A stretch of 48,885 nt of DNA, taken from the NCBI GenBank assembly GCA_002352105.1, contig DEHV01000044.1:136043-184927 (forward strand). The letters run 5' to 3'. This DNA comes from Chitinophagaceae bacterium UBA2791 (lineage in GTDB: Bacteria > Bacteroidota > Bacteroidia > Chitinophagales > Chitinophagaceae). Shown piece after piece: positions 9,691-15,872 of this stretch (position 1 is the first letter of the stretch; each line of letters starts with the position of its first letter). Both the position numbers and the translations under genes were made by a program. Below the pieces are notes generated by a model that was not told where the DNA came from, searched no databases, and saw nothing but the letters and a program-made list of their open reading frames with translations.

Positions 9691-9732
9691 TAACATGAGG
9701 GCGCGACGATCTCACAATGCGCCCTCATGTTA
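9691..9732. terminator. Perfect 14-bp inverted repeat between Cys-peptide and propeller-like genes
   Basis: TAACATGAGGGCGC at 9691-9704 is the exact reverse complement of 9719-9732, with a 14-nt loop. It begins 5 nt past the stop codon of the small peptide gene (minus strand) and lies about 70 nt before the start of the propeller-like gene. There is no U-tract, so it may be a processing or stabilising hairpin, or a partial terminator, rather than a classical intrinsic terminator. It would let the peptide be made in excess over the downstream protein (inference). Confidence 0.7.
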
Positions 9733-9736
9733 ACGG

Positions 9737-9973
9737 TTAGGGCAGGCGTCTTTTTGTGCCGAAATAATATACCCCTATGCAATTCCATCTTTTCAGGTTC
9801 ACGCAGGTAATAGGATATGCGGGGGAACTGCATGCATACATTTGGCAATCGGCAGGGTCAAACAGGATGATAGGTTCTTCATCCTGCGTTTCGGCAGCCT
9901 GCGATCCGGAGTTGTTTAAGAAGGCTCCGGTAATGGCCAGCGCAATGGTTGCCGTCATAAATAGCTTTTTCAT
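9737..9973 (-). CDS. Small exported four-cysteine peptide, DUF6520/NVEALA-like
   Basis: A 78-residue precursor with a typical signal peptide (residues 1-26, MKKLFMTATIALAITGAF then SGSQAAE) and a mature part of about 50 residues carrying four cysteines (C43, C48, C57, C65) and a basic C-terminus (TKRRLP). The signal sequence and the short Cys-containing tail resemble the DUF6520/NVEALA group of small Bacteroidota proteins, which in my recollection often sit beside MauE/DoxX-like genes, as here. Function is unknown. The even cysteine number and export suggest two disulfides formed or broken outside the cytoplasm. It lies 85 bp downstream of the MauE-like gene and is followed by a strong hairpin. 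Confidence 0.75.
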   Translation of the reverse strand: MKKLFMTATIALAITGAFLNNSGSQAAETQDEEPIILFDPADCQMYACSSPAYPITCVNLKRWNCIGVYYFGTKRRLP

Positions 9974-10042
9974 AATAGATGTTTTAACGGTTTAATATTT
10001 ACCTACTCTTTTTCTCCAGGTTTTCGGCTTCCCCTGGCATTG

Positions 10043-10060
10043 AACCTGTAAAAACAGGTT
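10043..10060. repeat. 7-bp inverted repeat between MauE-like and Cys-peptide genes
   Basis: AACCTGT (10043-10049) and ACAGGTT (10054-10060) form a tight hairpin with a 4-nt A-rich loop (four U on the minus-strand transcript). It overlaps the stop codon of the MauE-like gene and is followed by a direct copy of ACAGGTT (10061-10067). There is no U-tract. It may be an attenuator or processing site upstream of the peptide gene. Confidence 0.4.
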
Positions 10061-10496
10061 ACAGGTTGTTTGAAACAACGGGCTTATGTATACGCGGAGG
10101 TTCATACAGTAATATGCCGATGAACCCCAGCGTTATAAAGGACAGGTTGAAGATCAGGTGCGTATTCCAGCTCATGTTCTGTAATACGCCTCCGCATGAG
10201 CAGGGAATGAACCCGGTGAAGCGCGTGATGGAAATGATGTATGCGCTAAACATCGTCATCAGGGCAAATGAAGCATAGAGCCCTGCCAGCCGCGATCTTT
10301 TGAAAATAAGCATAAGCGATACCATCAATTCTATCGCCGGAACAAGCCAGGCCGCATAGTCCGAAAAAGAACTAAGCAAGGGCGATTGCCCCAGTTGTAT
10401 CCTGAACTCATGATGATCCAGTATCTTGCTGATCGCCGTATAAAGGAAAAGTAAGATAAACAGGTTGACGATGAGGTTCAGTAGATTTTCTTTCAT
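10059..10496 (-). CDS. MauE/DoxX-like redox-associated membrane protein
   Basis: A 145-residue, four-helix membrane protein. Hydrophobic segments lie at about 4-22, 45-64, 72-92 and 113-132. The motif FIPCSCGGVLQ just before the last helix is the cysteine motif seen in MauE-like proteins of Bacteroidota. MauE proper is needed for disulfide-rich methylamine dehydrogenase maturation; other members are thought to move electrons or thiols across the membrane. The start at MKENLLNLIVNLF was chosen because it begins directly before the first helix; 28 more residues are open upstream. It sits 87 bp downstream of an AraC gene and 85 bp upstream of the Cys-peptide gene, its most plausible partner (inference). 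Confidence 0.8.
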   Translation of the reverse strand: MKENLLNLIVNLFILLFLYTAISKILDHHEFRIQLGQSPLLSSFSDYAAWLVPAIELMVSLMLIFKRSRLAGLYASFALMTMFSAYIISITRFTGFIPCSCGGVLQNMSWNTHLIFNLSFITLGFIGILLYEPPRIHKPVVSNNL

Positions 10497-10583
10497 TATA
10501 ATAGGAGTTAGATCGTCCCGGTTGTTTTGACTAACTAAATTTCGCATATGCTTAAAAAGGCCGCTATCGATTTTGAACAATTA

Positions 10584-11570
10584 TTATTTTAGATTTTGGA
10601 CGCAATTTTCTTTTTTTCTATAATGGCTGGGAGGATGCCCGAAATACCGGGTAAAAGAAGAACTGAAATAAGAAAATGAGTTGTTGTTTGTAAGCGCGGC
10701 AATCTCCCCGATGGGCAGATCCGTTGTGACGAGCAGTTCCATCGCCTTTGCCATGCGTATTTCCATGATCAGCCGGTGAATGCTTTTTTGACGATGGTCT
10801 TTGAATATTTTTTGCAGCGCTGTCTTGCTTTTTTTGGCTTGCCGGCAAAGCGCTGAAAGAGAAAGGTCCTGATCAAGATGTTCGGTAATATAGCCTGTCA
10901 ATTCTTCAATGATGCCAGGTGGTTTTGTATTGGCGTAACGGTTGTTGTCCTGCTCCCTGGCATGGAGGAACAGCAGTTCTCTCACCCTTGCATCAAACAG
11001 CAGTTGGCGGTTCGCTTCTGTTTCCCTGCAAGCGATTATTTCTTCCAGCAGCGTCTTTATTTTTCGCGTAATCGGCGAGGGGGCATGTCGGAAGCCTCTG
11101 ATTATGCAACGGCCTTCTCCCGCTATTGCCGGGTTCAGCAATAGGTCTTTCCCCGGCATTTTCTGCAAAAAGGCGGAAGAATACCCGATGTGGATGCACC
11201 TGAAGTTTCCGGGGGTAAATAACGCTTCGTTTTTATCCCTGGGAGCGATATATAACATATGAGAACTGTTTTCTTCCATTGTTATCTCTCCGACGCCCTG
11301 AAGCCGGCAGGCAACGGCGCCTTCCATCATATAATTGAGCGCGAGCAGGGGGCGGTTTGAATGGAAATAAAGCAGCGAGGGTTGATGAATGAAGAAATGG
11401 CGCTGCCAGATAGAAAAATCGCTTCCTTCGATTTGCTGGGAAAGGCAGCTTCCGCCAGGAAAGCTATAATGCCTGGGTATGGCAAAAGGAATAATGAGTC
11501 CGCGATGAGCGGGCGGCGGCGCGCTCAGGCTTATTCCGTCCTCTAGATCGCCAGGCAACAGGAATTCCAT
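10584..11570 (-). CDS. AraC family transcriptional regulator (promoter-proximal to mauE-like gene)
   Basis: A 328-residue regulator with an N-terminal sensor domain (about 1-215, no family recognised) and a C-terminal AraC double helix-turn-helix (about 220-320). The first helix-turn-helix reads LSLSALCRQAKKSKTALQKIF; the second DLPIGEIAALTNNNSFSYFS followed by the signature FTRYFGHPPSHYRKK. The family activates genes for uptake, stress or secondary functions in response to a small ligand. It is co-directional with, and 87 bp upstream of, the MauE-like gene, so this cassette is the likely target. A 21-bp-period direct repeat lies about 115 bp upstream of its start. Confidence 0.9.
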   Translation of the reverse strand: MEFLLPGDLEDGISLSAPPPAHRGLIIPFAIPRHYSFPGGSCLSQQIEGSDFSIWQRHFFIHQPSLLYFHSNRPLLALNYMMEGAVACRLQGVGEITMEENSSHMLYIAPRDKNEALFTPGNFRCIHIGYSSAFLQKMPGKDLLLNPAIAGEGRCIIRGFRHAPSPITRKIKTLLEEIIACRETEANRQLLFDARVRELLFLHAREQDNNRYANTKPPGIIEELTGYITEHLDQDLSLSALCRQAKKSKTALQKIFKDHRQKSIHRLIMEIRMAKAMELLVTTDLPIGEIAALTNNNSFSYFSSSFTRYFGHPPSHYRKKENCVQNLK

Positions 11571-11684
11571 GTATTAAAAAATGTATTGGATGGGTTTGGG
11601 TTAGGTACACAACAGTTATGTATAACCTAAGGAAGTTAATTAATGATCGAAGGGTAGGCTAATTTTTACGCAATATTTATATTC

Positions 11685-11716
11685 GCGACAGGGAGTAATT
11701 TATTTGCGACCGGGAG
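11685..11716. promoter_or_regulatory. Candidate AraC operator: 21-bp-period direct repeat
   Basis: GCGACnGGGAG occurs at 11685-11695 and again at 11706-11716 in the same orientation, a period of exactly 21 bp (two helical turns). Each copy is preceded by a T-rich block (TTTATATTC and ATTTATTT). Direct repeats about 21 bp apart are the usual target geometry of AraC-family dimers. The site is in the 180-bp gap upstream of the AraC gene at 10584-11570. Not tested. Confidence 0.45.
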
Positions 11717-11750
11717 CGGGGCGAGGTTGCGGCTTAATATAAGGGGCGTT

Positions 11751-12746
11751 TCAGGAGGAACTGCGGGAGGATCTGTTTCTTCTGATCTCGCCCGGCGTTT
11801 CGCGAAACTGTTTTTTGAAACCGGTAATAAAGCTGCTTATTCTTTTGTATCCTGCGAGGGAGCAGATCTCTTTCATGGTCATATCTGTTTCTATGAGCAG
11901 TCGCCGCGCTTTTTCGAGCCGGAGACGCATCAGGAATTCGAACATCCCCATCCCGGTATGCTTGCGGAATAAAAATTTCAGCTTGTATTCGTTTGTGCCG
12001 ATCATCCTGGATATCTCCGTATTGGTGTAATGATGGTATATATCCTTTGCGATCAGTTCCCTGGCGGCGTTCACGCAGGCTGTTTCGGCAGGAAGCGATC
12101 TGTTCGTTGCGTCGTCGCGGTGAATCGCGTCATATATGGTCAGGAAAAGGTATTCTTTGATCTTTGCGTCTATATATGTCCGGTTAAGGCTTTCTTCATA
12201 GGGGCAGTTAAGTATTGCCAAAATGATCTCGCGGATCTGGCGGGTGATATTCCGGGAGGGTCTGAAAAACACATTGGGCTTATGCAGCTTTGCCTTGGAG
12301 ATAAGCGCTGCCAGGCGCGGAAATGCGGGTTTCAGCTCTTCTATCATTTCCTGCGAGTAGCAGGCGTCGAACGATTGATATTCCTGTTCACTGGCATAAA
12401 TCGAGCGGCCTTCGCAGGCGCCGTACAGGATCATGAACTGGCTTTCTTTCAACAGGATGTTCCCCGCTCCATGGATCCGGTGATGAAAATTATTCTTCCA
12501 TGCCACGCTGGTATGTAATCCGGTATGATCGCTTCTGCCCGATATTTTAAAGGATTCAACAAAACGCATGATGTTATACCGGATCGCATATTGGGCGGTG
12601 GCCAGTTCCTGGATGACGATATTGCCATGCGCGCCCGAAGCGGAAAAGACCTGGCATCCGGGCGTTACGGGACCCGAGTAGTCATCGGGGAACGCAGGGC
12701 GGAAAGAGAACAGGGGATGGGGAATAAGGTTTAATTGTAAACTCAT
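11751..12746 (-). CDS. AraC family transcriptional regulator (second copy)
   Basis: A 331-residue regulator. The N-terminal sensor region (1-225) shows no known ligand domain; the C-terminal AraC helix-turn-helix pair spans about 228-325 (TNTEISRMIGTNEYKLKFLFRKH; TDMTMKEICSLAGYKRISSFITGFKKQFRETPGEIR). It resembles the neighbouring AraC protein in architecture but is clearly different in sequence, so the pair is not a recent duplication. It lies 43 bp downstream of the XRE gene and 180 bp upstream of the other AraC gene, all on the minus strand. Target and ligand are unknown. Confidence 0.9.
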   Translation of the reverse strand: MSLQLNLIPHPLFSFRPAFPDDYSGPVTPGCQVFSASGAHGNIVIQELATAQYAIRYNIMRFVESFKISGRSDHTGLHTSVAWKNNFHHRIHGAGNILLKESQFMILYGACEGRSIYASEQEYQSFDACYSQEMIEELKPAFPRLAALISKAKLHKPNVFFRPSRNITRQIREIILAILNCPYEESLNRTYIDAKIKEYLFLTIYDAIHRDDATNRSLPAETACVNAARELIAKDIYHHYTNTEISRMIGTNEYKLKFLFRKHTGMGMFEFLMRLRLEKARRLLIETDMTMKEICSLAGYKRISSFITGFKKQFRETPGEIRRNRSSRSSS

Positions 12747-12789
12747 GGCGCGGGAGTTTATCTTAAATTAAAGCGTTTTTTTCTTTTAT

Positions 12790-13023
12790 CTATTCCGCAT
12801 CTTCCTTAAAAAGATCGGATATTTTAACCTGTAAAGCGACGGCTAATTTGACAATGGTATAGAATTCCAGGTTCTTCTGGCCGTTCTCGATCCGGCTTAT
12901 ATCGCCATGATTTATTTTACAATCCAGCTCAAACTCAACCTGGGTCTTGTTCCTGGCCTTTCTAAGCGCACGAATCCTTTTGCCTAGTTTAAGAAGTTCT
13001 GATTTGTAAATTTCATTTTCCAT
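12790..13023 (-). CDS. XRE family helix-turn-helix regulator
   Basis: A 77-residue single-domain DNA-binding protein of the Cro/CI (HTH_3) type. The helix-turn-helix is RIRALRKARNKTQVEFELDC followed by the typical ISRIENGQKNLEFYTIVKLAVALQVKISDLF. The start at MENEIYKSE was chosen because it begins just before the first helix; an upstream in-frame start would add 20 residues that look non-coding. It is divergent from the sigma-like gene at 13103 (79 bp between starts) and 43 bp upstream of an AraC gene. It could control either flank; autoregulation is usual for the family. Confidence 0.85.
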   Translation of the reverse strand: MENEIYKSELLKLGKRIRALRKARNKTQVEFELDCKINHGDISRIENGQKNLEFYTIVKLAVALQVKISDLFKEDAE

Positions 13024-13102
13024 TTCAGTGCAGAACGGAAATATGCGCGCATTATCCGAATTAAAAATTGGGTTATAAACCACAAAAATTTAATTTTAGT
13101 AA

Positions 13103-13969
13103 ATGCCTGCATATTCATCTCTTCCATATAACGAGGTTTTGCTGTTGGATAAACTCCGGAAAAATAGCAAGTCGGGTTTTAAGCGTATTTTTGAATGTTA
13201 CTATCCGAGGATATATTTTTTTGCCTGGCGATTGCTGAAGCAGGATGCCGCCTCGAACCGGATAGCGCTTGATTGCTTTGTTAAGCTCGCGGGTGAACGC
13301 GGCAAGTTTGTCAACCTGCAAGGACTGGTTTCCTTTCTTTATTCCTGCGCGCAGGAAGCTTGCCGGGAGTTCTGCAGCCGGAATGATTTTTATGGCTATC
13401 GCCGCGTATTAATGGGATATAATCTTCGCGAAAAGAAAAGAAACAGCTTCCTGGACATTCTTATAGCGGAAGCTTCTTTTGCAATATACCTGGATATGGA
13501 AAAGGAGATACCCGCGTCTGCTGAGTTGCGAGGCATGATTGACGCCCTGTCTGACAGTATGTCTTCGCGGGGCGCTGATGCTGGCGCTGTGCCGGGGATC
13601 ACGCCGGTATCCGGAATTAACGTTACGGAGGATGTGGCCATGCGGGATATTATGCGCCTGTCTGCGCTGATCAAAGATTTTATCCTTGACGTCGTTTATC
13701 ATCAGAAAGGTTTCGGACCTTTTCCCGGCAGGCTGCGGGAGTTGAACGATTGGCTCATGGCGGATATTGAGCGCCGGATATTAATGGATGAAATAAAAGA
13801 CCCGGCGAACAGGAGCAATGCCGCTCATTTTTTCCGGAATATCGATAGCGGCGAGAGTTTTGAGACGATCAGGCGCCGCATTCCTTTTGCCGGTCCGCTT
13901 TCTTTTATAGGAGCCAGGCTGGCGAATTCATTTTCGTTGGTATCTTCACGCAAATGGAAACGATCCTGA
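13103..13969 (+). CDS. Sigma-factor-like protein with ECF region 2 resemblance only
   Basis: A 288-residue protein. Residues about 14-95 resemble region 2 of Bacteroidota ECF sigma factors: LLDKLRKNSKSGFKRIFECYY, PRIYFFAWRLLKQDAASNRIA, LDCFVKLAGERGKFVNLQGL and VSFLYSCAQEACREF follow the usual LLxxLxxGdexAFexLYexYY...FLyxiarNxCld order. I see no region 4 helix-turn-helix; the remaining 190 residues (ILIAEASFAIYLDMEKEIPAS, VYHQKGFGPFPGRLRELNDWL and a Ser/Arg-rich tail) are unlike a sigma factor. It may be a diverged or non-DNA-binding sigma relative, or an ECF gene whose C-terminal half was replaced. It overlaps the downstream epimerase by 16 bp and is divergent from the XRE gene. Confidence 0.65.
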   Translation: MPAYSSLPYNEVLLLDKLRKNSKSGFKRIFECYYPRIYFFAWRLLKQDAASNRIALDCFVKLAGERGKFVNLQGLVSFLYSCAQEACREFCSRNDFYGYRRVLMGYNLREKKRNSFLDILIAEASFAIYLDMEKEIPASAELRGMIDALSDSMSSRGADAGAVPGITPVSGINVTEDVAMRDIMRLSALIKDFILDVVYHQKGFGPFPGRLRELNDWLMADIERRILMDEIKDPANRSNAAHFFRNIDSGESFETIRRRIPFAGPLSFIGARLANSFSLVSSRKWKRS

Positions 13970-14898
13970 TTACCGGAGGTTCCGGGCTTATTGGAACTGC
14001 ATTATGCGAACTGTTGTCCGGCGAAGGTTACCAGGTGATCGTACTTACCCGGTCGCCTTCGTCCGCCAAACGAAAATTCAGGTCTTCAATAAGCGATATT
14101 TCTTTTGCCGCATGGGATATCAAAAAGGGAACGATAGACGAAGATGCTTTTCGTAAAGCAGATCATATTGTTCATCTCGCGGGCGCGGGAGTAGCCGATA
14201 AACGTTGGTCGGCCCGGAGAAAAAAAGAGATCGTGAACAGCCGGATAAAGAGCGGCGAGCTGCTGCTACAAACGCTGAGAACGACGGCGCATAAGGTAAA
14301 GACAATAGTGAGTTCTTCCGCCATCGGATGGTATGGCCCGGATCCCTCCATCCCCAATTTGCATCCTTTCCGGGAGTCTGATCCGCCGGACAGCCATTTT
14401 CTGGGGGAGACCTGCAGGCTTTGGGAGGAGAGTATACGACCGGCAACCGGACTTGGGATAAGGCTGGTTATATTGAGAACAGGAATCGTTTTCAGCGCAA
14501 AGCGGGGCGCATTCCCTGAATTTAAAAAGCCGCTCAGGCTTGGGCTGGCTGCGATCCTGGGCAATGGCAGGCAGGTAGTAAGCTGGATCCATATTGACGA
14601 TATCTGTCGCATATACCTGGCCGCTATAGAACGGACGGATATGCAGGGCGTATATAATGCGGTAGCCCCCGAGCCAGTGAGCAACAAAATGCTGATCCAA
14701 ACGATGGCCCGCGTTTTCAGGGGTAAAAATTTTATCTCTCTTCATGTTCCCCGGTTTGCCATAAAAATAGCGCTGGGCGAGATGAGCGTGGAAGTATTAA
14801 AGAGCGCCACGGTCAGCTGCGACAAGCTTAAGGATACGGGGTTTGATTTTTTATACCCTTCCCTGGATTCTGCCTTAAATGCATTGAACCACGGCTGA
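13954..14898 (+). CDS. TIGR01777 family NAD(P)-dependent epimerase
   Basis: A 314-residue short-chain dehydrogenase/reductase of the SDR39U1 (YfcH/TIGR01777) type. A Rossmann glycine motif lies at the N-terminus (ILITGGSGLIGTALCELL), then DHIVHLAGAGVADKRWSARRK, the SSSAIGWYGP stretch, SWIHIDDICRIY and GVYNAVAPEPVSN, and a C-terminal DUF1731 tail (LGEMSVEVLKSATVSCDKLKDTGFDF). Full length. The family is conserved but its substrate is unknown. Its start lies inside the end of the sigma-like gene (16-bp overlap), so the two are probably co-translated. Confidence 0.92.
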   Translation: METILITGGSGLIGTALCELLSGEGYQVIVLTRSPSSAKRKFRSSISDISFAAWDIKKGTIDEDAFRKADHIVHLAGAGVADKRWSARRKKEIVNSRIKSGELLLQTLRTTAHKVKTIVSSSAIGWYGPDPSIPNLHPFRESDPPDSHFLGETCRLWEESIRPATGLGIRLVILRTGIVFSAKRGAFPEFKKPLRLGLAAILGNGRQVVSWIHIDDICRIYLAAIERTDMQGVYNAVAPEPVSNKMLIQTMARVFRGKNFISLHVPRFAIKIALGEMSVEVLKSATVSCDKLKDTGFDFLYPSLDSALNALNHG

Positions 14899-14972
14899 CG
14901 ATCGTCGCTGCGTTGTTTGCTTGCCATCTTAAACGTTTTGAAGGGCCGCGCCTATAGCCCGCTTGATAATGT

Positions 14973-15007
14973 TGCCTATGCATTTGCATCGATAGGGCAT
15001 TTTATTG
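14973..15007. terminator. Possible terminator between epimerase and metzincin genes
   Basis: In the 125-bp gap between two convergent genes an imperfect stem (GCCTAT near 14974, ATAGGGC near 14992) is followed by a T-rich run (TTTTATT at 15000-15006) on the plus strand. The stem has a bulge, so the call is weak. Confidence 0.3.
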
Positions 15008-15023
15008 CTTTCAGATAGATCGC

Positions 15024-15689
15024 TTAAAACCCGGGCAACTGTTTAGCATGATAGATGCTTGAAAACGCCCCGATCAGGGCAACTCCCCGGGCGTTAAAAT
15101 CCAGTTTATGCAAGCGGAGGTTTTGAATATCATTTGCGGTTACTTTTCTGTGCCGGGGATCGAGGGTTCCGCCGTCTTCTCCCGCGGCGGCGGCAATATT
15201 GTATTGCAGCCGCGGATCGCAGATGGTTCCCCGGGGATACATGATGGAAGCTTCCAGGTCGCCGCGGATATCCAGTTGAGGGGGATGATGTAATCCGAGG
15301 GTATGTCCGTATTCATGCGCCATCGTGGTCGAGGTCTGTAGCAGGTTGTCTATTTTCAGGTACCCGGTATTGCAGCCAAGTCCGTCTACAAAAGAGATAT
15401 TTCCGACAACATATTCTTCTATCCTGAAAAAATTAAGGCGCGGGTTATCATTGTACCATACTTTTTCCGGAGCAAGTCCGGGCTCGCATATTCCTTCGAT
15501 ATCGAAGCGCACCGCGTATTCTTTTTTCTTAATAAGGACGATTGCTTGCGGCTCATTCCAATGCGCAGCGGTATCCCTGGCGACCTGGTCGGCAAGTTCG
15601 CTCGTTGCGCTGTCGCCATAAAAATAAAATACGGAACGAATGATCAGTTGTCCGTCTACGGGATATAGTGTCGCTTCGCCCAACTGCAT
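15024..15689 (-). CDS. Matrixin-like (M10/metzincin) metalloprotease without signal peptide
   Basis: A 221-residue zinc metalloprotease. The metzincin site is HEYGHTLGLHH (H125, E126, H129, G132, H135), and a Met-turn follows (SIMYP, M150), so the catalytic core is intact. No signal peptide or membrane segment is visible; the N-terminus (MQLGEATLYPVDGQLIIRS) reads as folded domain. It is therefore cytosolic, exported by another route, or mis-started; the frame has no upstream start that adds a signal. The pattern around the core (FFRIEEYVVGNISFVDGLG, TSTTMAHEYGH) matches small M10-like proteins I recall from Chitinophagaceae. It is a single gene, convergent with the epimerase. The substrate is unknown. 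Confidence 0.8.
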   Translation of the reverse strand: MQLGEATLYPVDGQLIIRSVFYFYGDSATSELADQVARDTAAHWNEPQAIVLIKKKEYAVRFDIEGICEPGLAPEKVWYNDNPRLNFFRIEEYVVGNISFVDGLGCNTGYLKIDNLLQTSTTMAHEYGHTLGLHHPPQLDIRGDLEASIMYPRGTICDPRLQYNIAAAAGEDGGTLDPRHRKVTANDIQNLRLHKLDFNARGVALIGAFSSIYHAKQLPGF

Positions 15690-15792
15690 GATTTTGCGCG
15701 AACTGGCGCCGGGCCAATGCCTGTTCGCTTTTATTTATGCCGGCTATCTTTAAAGGCCATTGTCGCTGCAATGCATACCCGTTACCGGCGCA

Positions 15793-15872
15793 ATCATTAA
15801 TTCCTGATTCGGAAGGGTCAAAGCCCTCTCTGACGAGCGGAACGGTTAACCGTCCCGATCATTAATTCCTGA
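15793..15872. repeat. 15-bp direct repeat around a 12-bp palindrome at the fadN 3' end
   Basis: ATCATTAATTCCTGA occurs at 15793-15807 and again at 15858-15872. The second copy covers the fadN stop codon. Between them, next to the second copy, is the perfect palindrome ACGGTTAACCGT (15842-15853). The copies suggest a small local duplication; the palindrome could form a short terminator stem. Confidence 0.5.

Noticed and set aside
9691..9732. Terminal inverted repeat of a small transposon (MITE)
   Set aside because: The arms are only 14 nt apart, no target-site duplication is visible and no second copy was seen in the window.
12030..12518. 162-codon plus-strand open frame
   Set aside because: Antisense shadow of the AraC gene at 11751-12746; no motif.
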